This document shows, one piece after another, positions 9,038-16,502 of a stretch of DNA of 64,000 nucleotides (its first letter is position 1; the number at the start of each line of letters is the position of its first letter). The DNA comes from Ensifer canadensis (GTDB lineage Bacteria > Pseudomonadota > Alphaproteobacteria > Rhizobiales > Rhizobiaceae), in the NCBI RefSeq assembly GCF_017488845.2, contig NZ_CP083370.1, positions 682,001 through 746,000 on the forward strand, written 5' to 3'. The position numbers and the translations under genes were made by a program. A model generated the notes under the pieces. That model saw only the letters and a program-made list of their open reading frames with translations, was not told the DNA's origin and did not search any database.

Positions 9038-9698
9038 TCCAGAGGTCCCGCAGGCCTTCGCCTTCGCCTGGAAAGAAGTCGTCGGTCGCTTCGCAATGTT
9101 CGACCCGATCGGCGCGGAAGTTGCGGATCGCCTGACGCAGCTCGCACCAGGCGACGATATTGGCGGTTTCGGAATAGTAGATCAACGCGACCGGCCGGAT
9201 CGTCCGCTCGGTGGCGCGGCCGAGTTCGTCGCGATAGTCGATGCCGAGCTTGCGTTCGTCGCGGATCGCGCGACGCACCAGTGCCAGATCGACGCCGGTA
9301 GGTGAGGGTGCCACCGTTCCCCAGGCATGCAGCGCCTGTGAGCGAAGCGCAAGCCGCAGCGGTTCTGGCACAGCACCTGTGATCTTCTGATTGACGCGGC
9401 CGGCTGCCGCCCTCAGCTCCTCGTCTCCGGTGCGCGCCAGCAGCGCCAGCGCCAGTACGATCGCCTCGGTTTCCTCGATCGAGAACATCAGCGGCGGCAG
9501 GTCGAAGCCGGGGCGCAGGATATAACCGATGCCGCGACCACCTTCGATCGGCACGCGCATGGCCTGTAGGGCGGCGATATCGCGATAGATCGAGCGCGGC
9601 GTCACCTCCAGCGTCTCGGCCATTTCAGCGGCGGTCACCGGCTTTCGGGCCAGCCGCAGGATCTGGATAATCTCGAACAGGCGCGAGGCCTTGCGCAT
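9003..9698 (-). CDS. YafY-type transcriptional regulator (HTH + WYL)
   Basis: 231 residues. The N-terminal winged HTH (residues about 1-60, including VTAAEMAETLEVTPRSIYRDIAAL) is followed by a WYL ligand-sensing domain (about 130-215). The ATG at 9698 is chosen over the longer frame because GGAG precedes it and homology starts at MRKASRL. It is transcribed divergently from the LysE-type exporter gene, with a dyad between them, so it probably controls that exporter. Confidence 0.85.
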   Translation of the reverse strand: MRKASRLFEIIQILRLARKPVTAAEMAETLEVTPRSIYRDIAALQAMRVPIEGGRGIGYILRPGFDLPPLMFSIEETEAIVLALALLARTGDEELRAAAGRVNQKITGAVPEPLRLALRSQALHAWGTVAPSPTGVDLALVRRAIRDERKLGIDYRDELGRATERTIRPVALIYYSETANIVAWCELRQAIRNFRADRVEHCEATDDFFPGEGEGLRDLWISGWRPQPGGA

Positions 9699-9727
9699 CG
9701 AAAAAACTCCGCTGTTCCAAAACGCTC

Positions 9728-9745
9728 CTGACAAGACCCTGTCAG
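9728..9745. promoter_or_regulatory. Candidate operator for the WYL regulator
   Basis: Perfect dyad CTGACA-agaccc-TGTCAG in the 132-bp gap between the divergent regulator and exporter genes, 30 bases upstream of the regulator start. Such a dyad fits a dimeric HTH repressor. Binding is inferred from position only. Confidence 0.45.
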
Positions 9746-9830
9746 TTGGCGACGCTTATAACATTGGGCAACGGATTGAAAAATAAGCAATCCGCTCAGG
9801 CAACGATCGAACGGACCTCGGACAACTGAC

Positions 9831-10469
9831 ATGAGCTATACGGAAAATCTCTGGCTTTTCTTCACCCTTCTCTTCGGCATCATCATCGTGCCGGGCATGG
9901 ATATGATCTTCGTGCTGGCGAATTCGCTGACCGGGGGGCGAGCCTCCGGCCTGTCGGCGACGGCCGGTATCATGGCGGGCGGTGTCCTTCACACCCTCTA
10001 CGCGGCGCTCGGGGTCAGCGTCATCCTTCATCTGGTGCCGCAACTGTTCAACGTGCTGCTCATCGGCGGTGCCGCCTATATCGCCTGGATCGGCTATTCC
10101 CTCATCCGCAGTTCCATCACCATCGGCGGTATCGACGGCGCCGCGCGGCTGTCGCGCTGGGCGAGCTTTCGTCAGGGCGCACTCACCAGCCTGATGAACC
10201 CGAAGGCCTATCTCTTCATGCTGGCGGTCTATCCGCAGTTTCTCAAACCCCAATTCGGGCCGGTATGGTCGCAGGCGGCGGTCATGGCGTTGATGATCGC
10301 CACCACCCAGCTTGCCGTCTATGGCGGCTTGGCGCTCGCCGCCGGTCGCGGCCGCGACTTTCTCGTCGGCAGCCCCGGTGCGACGGTTCTGATCGGCCGT
10401 ATCGCCGGCGTTGTTCTGGTGCTGGTCGCAGCTTTCACCGTCTGGCAGGGCTGGGCCGGCGGACGGTAG
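9831..10469 (+). CDS. LysE/RhtB-family amino-acid exporter
   Basis: 212 residues, six predicted membrane segments, with the family start (GIIIVPGMDMIFVLANSLTGGRASGLSATAGIMAGG) containing the conserved PGPD-like turn as PGMD. Members export amino acids or derivatives such as homoserine lactone, driven by proton motive force in the inner membrane. Substrate unknown. The divergent WYL regulator and intervening dyad suggest substrate-responsive control. Confidence 0.85.
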   Translation: MSYTENLWLFFTLLFGIIIVPGMDMIFVLANSLTGGRASGLSATAGIMAGGVLHTLYAALGVSVILHLVPQLFNVLLIGGAAYIAWIGYSLIRSSITIGGIDGAARLSRWASFRQGALTSLMNPKAYLFMLAVYPQFLKPQFGPVWSQAAVMALMIATTQLAVYGGLALAAGRGRDFLVGSPGATVLIGRIAGVVLVLVAAFTVWQGWAGGR

Positions 10470-10677
10470 AGCCGTCACGTACAAACATGACTGCTGTAGT
10501 CATGTTATTGGAACGACGCGGTCGAGACGATCAAGAATCGCGCGGCCGCGTCAAATTATGCTGTTGTGACAAGGACATCAAAAAAATGTTACTTCCGTCG
10601 AAAGGCTAAAATGACATCATGCCGGCGCATTCAACACGAAGGCCGCAGATGCGGATTCGAATGACCGGGAGATCACG

Positions 10678-11124
10678 ATGAAGATACGCGCTCTAATGCT
10701 TGCGGCCGCCCTCGCTGGGCTTGGCGTTACCGCCGTGACCGCGGCTGACGAACCGCAGGCGGTTCGTCAGGCCCTGATGAAGAAGGTTGGTCAGGCTGCT
10801 GGTGCGCTCGGTGGTATCGCCAAGGGCGAAAAGCCTTATGACGCTGAGATCGTCAAGGCGTCGCTGACGACCATCTCCGAGTCGGTCAAGGTCTTCCCGG
10901 ACCATTTCCCGGCCGGTTCCGAAACCGGTTTGGAGACGGAAGCAAGCCCGAAGATCTGGGAGAACATGGACGATTTCAAAGCCAAGGCGGCCAAGCTTGG
11001 TTCTGACACCGACGCCGTGCTCGCCCAGCTTCCGGCCGATCAGGCTGGCGTCGGTGCGGCACTCGGCATGCTCGGCAAGGATTGCGGCAGCTGTCATGAG
11101 ACCTATCGCCTGAAGAAGGACTGA
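10678..11124 (+). CDS. cytochrome c' (class II c-type cytochrome)
   Basis: 148 residues: Sec signal peptide MKIRALMLAAALAGLGVTAVTA, then a mainly helical mature protein with one haem site near the C-terminus (Cys136, Cys139, His140 in CGSCH), the class II arrangement. Expected to be a periplasmic four-helix cytochrome that may bind NO or CO or carry electrons. A clear ribosome site is not obvious (GGGAGATCACG precedes the ATG). The next gene is another c-type cytochrome, but a RIME1-like element lies between. Confidence 0.88.
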   Translation: MKIRALMLAAALAGLGVTAVTAADEPQAVRQALMKKVGQAAGALGGIAKGEKPYDAEIVKASLTTISESVKVFPDHFPAGSETGLETEASPKIWENMDDFKAKAAKLGSDTDAVLAQLPADQAGVGAALGMLGKDCGSCHETYRLKKD

Positions 11125-11240
11125 CGGTAGGTCGTTCTCCCCGAAATTCTCAGACGATGCGCCGACTGTTTCGGCGCATCATCGCGCTGTTGCCGCAGTA
11201 AGGTTGTGGCTTGTCACGCAGTTTTGAGTGTGAGCGAACC

Positions 11241-11346
11241 TACTGCATGTTTCCTTAAAACGTATCCGATTCAAGGATAAAAACATGCAGCAATTCAAAG
11301 TGCTACAGCGGCCTTGGCGCGTCTGATAAGACGCGCGGCGCTGTAG
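11241..11346 (+). repeat. RIME1-like mosaic element, full copy
   Basis: 106 bp, TACTGCATG to GCGCTGTAG, same two-palindrome structure as the copy near 8.1 kb. It fills the space between the two cytochrome genes. Confidence 0.85.
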
Positions 11347-11377
11347 CGGGTTGGGGATGCAGTTGAAAGGAAGCCTG

Positions 11378-12292
11378 ATGGGCCGACGGATTAGAAAGCT
11401 GGTCTCGGGTCTCGTGATTCTGGGCCTTGTCGGCGGTGCGGCCTTTTGGTGGCTGACCAAGCCCGCGCCCTGGGCGGCGGCTCATTGGGAGGGTCTCGGA
11501 GAGCCAGATCTGACCAATGGCGAGCAGATTTTCTGGGCCGGCGGCTGCGTCAGCTGCCATGCAAAGCGCGGCAGCGAGGGTGACGCCCGGCTGGTTCTTG
11601 CCGGCGGGCCGCCGCTAAAAAGCCCATTTGGCACCTTCCACGCGCCGAATATCTCGCCTGACGAAGCGGCCGGTATCGGCGGATGGACGCTTGCGGAATT
11701 CGGCAACGCCATGACGCGGGGCGTCGGTCGAAACGGCGAACATCTCTATCCGTCCTTCCCCTACGCCTCCTACATCAGGATGACGCCGAAGGATGTCAAC
11801 GACCTCTGGGGCTACATCAAGACGCTGCCGAAGGCGAGCGACGTTGCGCCGGACCACGAGCTGCCGTTCCCCTATAATATGCGGTTGGCGCTCGGCGGCT
11901 GGAAGCTGCTGTTCCTCACCGACACCCCACGCGTGACCATCGATGCCGCCGATCCGAAGCTGACGCGCGGCCAATATCTGGTCGAAGGGCCGGGTCATTG
12001 TGGCGAGTGCCATACGCCACGAAACGCGCTTGGTGGCTTCGAGCCGGCCCAGTGGCTGGCTGGCGCGCCGAACCCGGAAGGTAAGGGACGCATCCCCGAC
12101 ATCACGCCGGGCTCGAAGAGCATCGGCGGCTGGAGCGCCTCCGACATCGCCTCCTATCTCGAAACCGGTTTCACGCCGGAATTCGATTCCGTTGGTGGCT
12201 CCATGGTCGAAGTCCAGAAGAATATGGCGAAGTTGACCGCTGCCGACCGCGAGGCGATTGCCGCCTATCTCAAGGCCGTTCCCGCACTCTGA
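11378..12292 (+). CDS. membrane-anchored dihaem c-type cytochrome
   Basis: 304 residues. An N-terminal membrane anchor (about residues 8-27) is followed by two class I cytochrome domains with haem sites CVSCH (Cys57, Cys60, His61) and CGECH (Cys208, Cys211, His212). The arrangement resembles cytochrome subunits of periplasmic dehydrogenases, but no dehydrogenase subunit is next to it. The ATG at 11378 is preferred to an upstream TTG because AAAGGAAG lies before it. Likely passes electrons on the periplasmic face of the inner membrane. Confidence 0.85.
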   Translation: MGRRIRKLVSGLVILGLVGGAAFWWLTKPAPWAAAHWEGLGEPDLTNGEQIFWAGGCVSCHAKRGSEGDARLVLAGGPPLKSPFGTFHAPNISPDEAAGIGGWTLAEFGNAMTRGVGRNGEHLYPSFPYASYIRMTPKDVNDLWGYIKTLPKASDVAPDHELPFPYNMRLALGGWKLLFLTDTPRVTIDAADPKLTRGQYLVEGPGHCGECHTPRNALGGFEPAQWLAGAPNPEGKGRIPDITPGSKSIGGWSASDIASYLETGFTPEFDSVGGSMVEVQKNMAKLTAADREAIAAYLKAVPAL

Positions 12293-12350
12293 AGCGTAGT
12301 CCGGGCCGCTTGATTCCGGGTGGTCGGCACGCTCTAACGTCTCCTGGAAC

Positions 12351-12455
12351 TACTGCATGTTTCCTTAAATCCTATTCGATTTAAGGATAAAACATGCAGC
12401 CATTCAAAGTGCTGAAGCGACCTTGGCGCGTCTGATAAGACGCGCGCCGCTGTAG
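12351..12455 (+). repeat. RIME1-like mosaic element, full copy
   Basis: 105 bp with the same two palindromes; the second has a G-C change that weakens one arm (CTGAAGCGACC). It ends 13 bases before the nitroreductase ATG, and its terminal TAGGAG forms that gene's ribosome site. Confidence 0.85.
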
Positions 12456-12468
12456 GAGAAGACTTGCC

Positions 12469-13143
12469 ATGCGTGCTCATGAAACCGTGCCCTACGACCA
12501 ATGGATCGAGCGCAGCCCCGAGGAGATGGCAGCGCGTGCGGCTGAATTCTACGAGGACATCAACCGCCGCCGCACCACGCGCTCCTTCAGCGAAAGGCCG
12601 GTGCCGAGCGCGGTGATCGAGACCTGTCTGCTGGCAGCCGGCACCGCCCCGAGCGGCGCGAACCACCAGCCCTGGCATTTCGCGGTCATCGAAAGCCCTG
12701 GCATCAAGGCGAAGGTGCGTGAAGCCGCCGAAGAGGAGGAGCGCGTCTTCTATCAGCAGAAGGCCCCGCAGGAGTGGCTCGACGCGCTGGCGCCGCTTGG
12801 CACCGATGAGGACAAGCCGTTTCTGGAGACGGCGCCCTACCTGATTGCCATCTTCTCGCAGAAGCGTGGTGGCCCCAATCCGGGCGACACGAAGAAGAAC
12901 TACTACATCAACGAAAGCGTCGGCATTGCCACCGGCATTCTGATCGCGGCGCTGCACCATGCCGGGCTCGCGACACTGACCCATACGCCGGCGCCGATGA
13001 ATTTTCTCAACGAAATCTGCGGACGGCCGGACAGCGAAAAGCCGTTTCTGATCCTGGTGGTCGGTTACCCCGCGCCCGACGCGACCGTGCCGGTGGCCGG
13101 CAAGGTGAAGAAGCCGCTTGAGCAGATATCGACCTGGTTGTGA
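12469..13143 (+). CDS. nitroreductase-family flavoprotein (iodotyrosine-deiodinase-like)
   Basis: 224 residues. FMN-binding segments are visible: [14 protein letters not shown] near residue 34, [14 protein letters not shown] near 60, and [10 protein letters not shown] near 170. The Ser-Gly-Ala-Asn-His-Gln-Pro block and the overall length fit the IYD branch of the nitroreductase superfamily (reductive dehalogenation in animals; substrates of bacterial members are varied). Cytosolic. RIME1-like elements lie on both sides, so it is probably an isolated transcription unit. Confidence 0.82.
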   Translation: MRAHETVPYDQWIERSPEEMAARAAEFYEDINRRRTTRSFSERPVPSAVIETCLLAAGTAPSGANHQPWHFAVIESPGIKAKVREAAEEEERVFYQQKAPQEWLDALAPLGTDEDKPFLETAPYLIAIFSQKRGGPNPGDTKKNYYINESVGIATGILIAALHHAGLATLTHTPAPMNFLNEICGRPDSEKPFLILVVGYPAPDATVPVAGKVKKPLEQISTWL

Positions 13144-13149
13144 TCGCCG

Positions 13150-13224
13150 AAGCATGTCGCGCAAAAGTGTTCAGCGGTTTTGCGATGCCGACAGGCGCAA
13201 AAGACAAAGATTTTGAAGCGCGGC
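13150..13224 (+). repeat. Degenerate intergenic palindromic element (MITE-like family)
   Basis: The stretch from AAGCATGTCGCGCAAAAGTG through AGCGGTTTTGCGATGCC to ACAAAGATTTTGAAGCGCG matches block by block the better-preserved element at 57580-57683 (AAAAGTG, AGCGGTTTT, GCGYAAAA, ACAAAGA, AGCG). It lies between the nitroreductase stop and a RIME1-like element, which may have replaced its other end. Confidence 0.6.
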
Positions 13225-13234
13225 AAGCGAATCC

Positions 13235-13340
13235 TACTGCATGTTTCCTTAAATCCTATTCGATTTAAGGATTAAAACATGCAGCCATTCAAAGTGCTAC
13301 AGCGACCTTTGCGCGTCTAATAAGACGCGCGGCGCTGTAG
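13235..13340 (+). repeat. RIME1-like mosaic element, full copy
   Basis: 106 bp, TACTGCATG to GCGCTGTAG. It lies between the convergent nitroreductase and DJ-1/PfpI genes. Confidence 0.85.
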
Positions 13341-13364
13341 AGATCGTGATGCGCTTTAACTTGC

Positions 13365-13946
13365 TCATGCGGCTGTCGTTGCTGCCGCATGTTCCCGGCC
13401 ATAAAGCGCTGCATAGCCGTCGAGTTCGGGCGAGCCGAGACCGAGCGCGCGAAAGATCTCGACCGCAAAGGTGACCGGCGCCGTGCCGGCAGCCGTGACC
13501 ACACGGTTGTGGCTGAGAGCCTGCGGCTGATCGCGATAGGAGCCGTGTCCGTGATAGCCGCGGAGTGACGCAAGGCTGTCCGCGCTGTTTCCGGTGTGAT
13601 CCGTGGCGTCGAGAATTCCGCTCGACGCCAGCGCATCGACGCCGCCGCAGATGGCGGCGACCAGCCGTTCCTGCCGATGGAAGGAGCGGATCGTGGTGGA
13701 GAGGTCGGGGGCGTCGGCGGTTCCCCAGATCGCGCCGCCGCAGATCACCAGGCCATCGAAGCCCGCGGGGTCGAGCGCGTCGATCGACAGATGCGCGGAG
13801 ACGTCGAGCCCGCCCATCGACGTGACTGCCGCGCCGTCCAGGGTGGCGACGTCGATATCGACGCCGAGGTGAGCGCGCGCCGTCGCCATCAACAACGCGC
13901 ATTCCCAATCCGCAAACCCTTCATGAAGCACGATTGCAAGCCGCAT
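13365..13946 (-). CDS. DJ-1/PfpI-family protein
   Basis: 193 residues with the flavodoxin-like class I amidotransferase fold: nucleophile-elbow Cys100 in LVAAICGGVDAL, GLVICGG preceding it, and an acidic residue early (HEGFADWE). The family includes glyoxalases, chaperones, isonitrile hydratases and amidases; the function here is not predictable. The ATG at 13946 is preferred to an upstream TTG because GAGGATGAGG precedes it. It starts 10 bases after the restored reading frame of the frameshifted GNAT gene, so the pair would share the leader region upstream of that gene. Confidence 0.8.
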   Translation of the reverse strand: MRLAIVLHEGFADWECALLMATARAHLGVDIDVATLDGAAVTSMGGLDVSAHLSIDALDPAGFDGLVICGGAIWGTADAPDLSTTIRSFHRQERLVAAICGGVDALASSGILDATDHTGNSADSLASLRGYHGHGSYRDQPQALSHNRVVTAAGTAPVTFAVEIFRALGLGSPELDGYAALYGREHAAATTAA

Positions 13947-13956
13947 CGCCTCATCC

Positions 13957-14458
13957 TCAGCCAAGTTTCTGCATATAGCGCATGCCCGTTACCGGGCGAG
14001 GTACGAAGCGCTCGGATTCGTAGAAGTGATGCCTTGAAATTACCCGTGGCGGCGCTGACCGACAGGTAATCGCAGCCGGCCATCTTCGCCTGTTCGCGCG
14101 CCTTGGCGACGAGGTGGCGGCCGATGCCGGTGCCGCGATTGTCGGAGCGCACGAAGAGATGATGCAGCTCCATGCCGCGCGCGCCTTCCGCAGCCCGGTA
14201 GATCGGCACGAGGATGGCGTAGCCGATCAGTCGGTTGCCGGCCTCCGCGACAAGCGCGGTGATCCAGGGCGTGCGACCGAAGAGGTCGCGCTCGAGCTGC
14301 TCCGGCGTGATCGGGGCTGCGTCGCCGTGATGGGCGGCGAGTTCCGCGATCATTTCGCGCAGTTCGGGAAGGTCGCGCTGTTTGGCGCAACGGATCGTCA
14401 CCATCGGCGGCCGCGTCGATGGCAGAGGATGGAGAGAGGGGATGGCGGTCTGTAGCAT
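13957..14458 (-). pseudogene. GNAT-family acetyltransferase with a C-terminal frameshift
   Basis: Starts MLQTAIPSLH at 14458 behind GAGGAG. Residues 20-155 are a good GNAT domain, with motif A in RSDNRGTGIGRHLV and DYLSVSAATGNFKA. After Ala the frame continues into unrelated residues and stops only inside the DJ-1 gene (13889). Reading two bases differently near 14028-14033 restores HHFYESERFVPRPVTGMRY ending in a TGA at 13957-13959, the normal GNAT ending. A lost GC in a GGCGCAT tract would explain it. It may be a true mutation or a sequencing error. It is the first gene after the leader attenuator. Confidence 0.75.
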
Positions 14459-14496
14459 TGTCGGCTCCTCATGGTTCTCTAGCCATCAGGTGCCGT

Positions 14497-14523
14497 GAAA
14501 AACAAAAGCCGCCTGATGGCGGC
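14497..14523 (-). terminator. Intrinsic terminator of the leader (attenuator hairpin)
   Basis: Stem GCCGCC / GGCGGC with loop ATCA (14518-14523 pairs with 14508-14513 on the minus strand), followed by TTTTGTTTTT. It is 38 bases upstream of the acetyltransferase ATG, so it would stop transcription before the gene. Confidence 0.85.
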
Positions 14524-14551
14524 CTTGTTGAAATTGATCAGCAGGCCGCTC

Positions 14552-14602
14552 CTATGGGAACAGCCAAAAAAACGCGCGGCAGATGGGTGCGTTCTTGATC
14601 AT
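14552..14602 (-). CDS. Leader peptide MIKNAPICRAFFWLFP
   Basis: Sixteen codons plus TAG, with three Phe, one Trp and one Leu clustered at codons 11-15. No ribosome site precedes the ATG, and the promoter places the probable transcription start at or within a base of it, so it would be a leaderless message. The rhizobial trp leader is also leaderless. The peptide is too short to be recognised by homology; its role is inferred from codon content and the flanking RNA structures. Confidence 0.65.
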   Translation of the reverse strand: MIKNAPICRAFFWLFP

Positions 14603-14636
14603 GTGCGTAGATTGTCCGTTTCCGCGCTTTTGTCAA
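14602..14636 (-). promoter_or_regulatory. Promoter of the leader transcript
   Basis: TTGACA (14636-14631), a 17-base spacer, then AATCTA (14613-14608) as a -10-like hexamer. The expected start is 6-7 bases further, at about 14602, the A of the leader-peptide ATG. The -35 box is perfect; the -10 is weak. Confidence 0.6.
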
Positions 14637-14715
14637 CGGGGATTTTTGCACTGAGTTGGAGACGGGTCGCGACTCCGTTCGAAGTCGGCCCAAGTCTGCA
14701 GCCTCGCGCCGGCGC

Positions 14716-15135
14716 TCAATGGTCGCTGTCGCACATGGAATGGTCTGCAAGCGCACGGATGACGTAGCAATCGCCGATCGTGTGGTCGCCGTTGCAGGCG
14801 ACGATGCGCTCGAGCTCGCGTTCCAGTTTCTGCAACTGGGCGATTTTCTCCCGCACGGTGATCAGGTGTTCCCTGGCGATACGGTCTGCTTCGCCGCAGG
14901 GGCGCTCCGGATGCTGGCTCAAGGCCAGCAGATCGCGGATCGATTCGATCGAAAGCCCCAGATCGCGTGCATGGCGGACGAAGGCGAGACGTTCGAGTTC
15001 GCGTTTCTCGTAGCGCCGCTGGTTGCCTTCGGAGCGTTCCGGGGCCGCAATCAACCCCATCTGCTCGTAGTAGCGGATTGTCGGAATTTTTACGCCCGTG
15101 CGGCGGGAGAGATCGCCGATCGAATACATGTCCAT
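14716..15135 (-). CDS. MerR-family regulator, heavy-metal-sensing type
   Basis: 139 residues. The N-terminal MerR HTH (YSIGDLSRRTGVKIPTIRYYEQMGLI) is followed by the dimer helix. Cysteines sit where PbrR/CadR/ZntR-type sensors bind metal: Cys80 at the dimer helix (RPCGEAD), Cys114 and Cys123 in the C-terminal loop (CNGDHTIGDC), plus Cys135. A divalent-metal or Pb/Cd/Zn signal is therefore plausible. No metal transporter gene is adjacent, so the target is unknown. A dyad overlaps its own start. Confidence 0.82.
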   Translation of the reverse strand: MDMYSIGDLSRRTGVKIPTIRYYEQMGLIAAPERSEGNQRRYEKRELERLAFVRHARDLGLSIESIRDLLALSQHPERPCGEADRIAREHLITVREKIAQLQKLERELERIVACNGDHTIGDCYVIRALADHSMCDSDH

Positions 15136-15162
15136 GCTCCAAACCTATAGCTTCTGGAGCAT
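15134..15162. promoter_or_regulatory. Candidate MerR-type dyad over its own start
   Basis: Perfect eight-base arms ATGCTCCA / TGGAGCAT separated by 13 bases, overlapping the start codon of the MerR gene. MerR proteins bind such spaced dyads; autoregulation is inferred. Confidence 0.45.
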
Positions 15163-15203
15163 TAGATAATCGCTTTCCGGCGACGGTCAATGTGGGGCTG
15201 GGA

Positions 15204-15227
15204 GGAAAGGCCCGATCGGGCCTTTCC
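15204..15227 (-). terminator. Likely terminator after the alpha/beta hydrolase gene
   Basis: Perfect palindrome GGAAAGGCCC-GATC-GGGCCTTTCC between the hydrolase stop (15242) and the MerR gene. The U-run is short, so efficiency is uncertain. Confidence 0.6.
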
Positions 15228-15241
15228 CTTGGCGATGCCGG

Positions 15242-16108
15242 TTAGCGTGCGAGAAGGGCAAGCAGCGTCTCGTCGAAGAGATCGCTTTCCTCAAGCTGCG
15301 GTGTGTGGCCGCTTTTTTCGAACATGCGGACCGTCAGATCCGGAAAGTCCCGGCGATAGGCGTCCCAGGTCTCGGCCGGCGCAACGAGATAATCGCATTG
15401 CCCGAGTGCCAAGAGCACCGGCATCGCAAGCCGGTCGAGCCCGTCCCGAATATCGATGTCGCGAAACACTTCGCCCCAGAGATGGTCGAAGACGGGATTG
15501 TTGACGGTGACATCACGCCATAGCGGTGCCGCGTCGAAGGCGGGTAGATGCCAGCTCTTGGCGCCAAGACGGATGAGCAGCGACTTGAACCGCTCCTCCG
15601 GTCGGGCGGCGATATCGGTGCCAAGTTCGGCCATCTCGCGCTCGAAGATCGCCTTGCGCTCCGGCGCGACCAGCTCCTCCCACCGGCGATCGGCAAGCGC
15701 CGTATGCGCGGCGGAATGGCTCGGTCCGGTGCCGACCATGATCACGTGGCTGATATTCTGGGGATGGCGTTTGGCGTATTCGAGCGCCATGTAGCCGTGG
15801 CCGGAGTGCCCGAGGACGGCGAAGCGATCGAGACCGAGATGCCGGCGCATCCACTCGATATCGTCGAGGACCACGTCGAAGCCGATATCATCGCGCGTGT
15901 AGGACGCATGCGCCGGCGCGAAGCCGCGGTGATCGATGAAATGGAGCTTTGTCCGCTGGCGCAGTTGCTTCGAGAAGGTACTGGGATAGTAGGCGGCGCT
16001 GCCAATGACGAGCAGCGGCATGCCGCTGCCCTCGATGCGATAGCCGAGCTCGAACGGACCGGCGCGCAGGCTACCGGTTTCAGGCAGGGATGAACTGGTC
16101 GTTGTCAT
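15242..16108 (-). CDS. alpha/beta-fold hydrolase
   Basis: 288 residues. The nucleophile elbow LGHSGHGYMALEY supplies Ser, GQCDYLVAP the acid and KSGHTPQLE the His; DHRGFAPAHASYT is the usual oxyanion/loop region. The fold covers esterases, epoxide hydrolases and lactonases, so no substrate can be given. The start at 16108 (MTTTSSS) is preferred over the longer frame because AGGATC stands upstream. No signal peptide: cytosolic. Confidence 0.8.
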   Translation of the reverse strand: MTTTSSSLPETGSLRAGPFELGYRIEGSGMPLLVIGSAAYYPSTFSKQLRQRTKLHFIDHRGFAPAHASYTRDDIGFDVVLDDIEWMRRHLGLDRFAVLGHSGHGYMALEYAKRHPQNISHVIMVGTGPSHSAAHTALADRRWEELVAPERKAIFEREMAELGTDIAARPEERFKSLLIRLGAKSWHLPAFDAAPLWRDVTVNNPVFDHLWGEVFRDIDIRDGLDRLAMPVLLALGQCDYLVAPAETWDAYRRDFPDLTVRMFEKSGHTPQLEESDLFDETLLALLAR

Positions 16109-16502
16109 GGATATGATCCTGCAAACGGCCGGAGAACGATGGCTCAATGGTTGGCGCTCTCATCGGCCTTAAAAAAATGCCCACGCCAAACGGTGCCGCG
16201 AGGCGGCCTTGGCGTCGGTGGTTCTTTCTTGCCGGTGAGCGTCGCTAACGGATCAGGCGCACGGATCAGTATCCCTGTTTTGTTGCGACTTCATACCAGT
16301 CCGCTCTGTTGAGCCGCAACCGTCGAATCGAGACATTCGGGCCGTCATCCTCTCATTCGAAAAAAGGTGGCACAAGGACGCCACAATCACCGCCTAGCGA
16401 TCTGCACGGCACTCGATTCGGCCCAGCGTCGATCCGAATGCATGTTTTGCAACAGTTAGTTAGAGCGTCGGCATATATGCGTGGCGCACGACGGAGGAAC
16501 AC
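16109..16502. other. Intergenic region upstream of the beta-lactamase gene
   Basis: 394 bases between the divergent hydrolase and beta-lactamase genes. It must hold both promoters. I see no AmpR-type gene, repeat or convincing small ORF. GGAGG at 16494-16498 is the ribosome site for the GTG start of the beta-lactamase. Confidence 0.6.

Larger units (their letters stand above)
14497..14602 (-). promoter_or_regulatory. Candidate Phe/Trp leader-peptide transcription attenuator
   Basis: Numbering the RNA from 14602: region 1 GCCGC (23-27) can pair with region 2 GCGGC (54-58). Region 2 GCGGCC (54-59) can instead pair with region 3 GGCCGC (79-84), which destroys the terminator stem formed by 80-85 and 90-95. 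The control codons UUU UUU UGG CUG UUC lie at 31-45 and the peptide stop at 49-51. A ribosome stalled at Phe11-Phe12 or Trp13 would hide region 1 and free region 2 to form the antiterminator; one at the stop codon would hide region 2 and allow termination. This is the classical attenuator geometry. Confidence 0.7.

Noticed and set aside
14495..14767. 90-codon plus-strand open frame across the leader region
   Set aside because: It runs through the terminator hairpin and opposes a well-formed promoter and leader on the other strand; no ribosome site.
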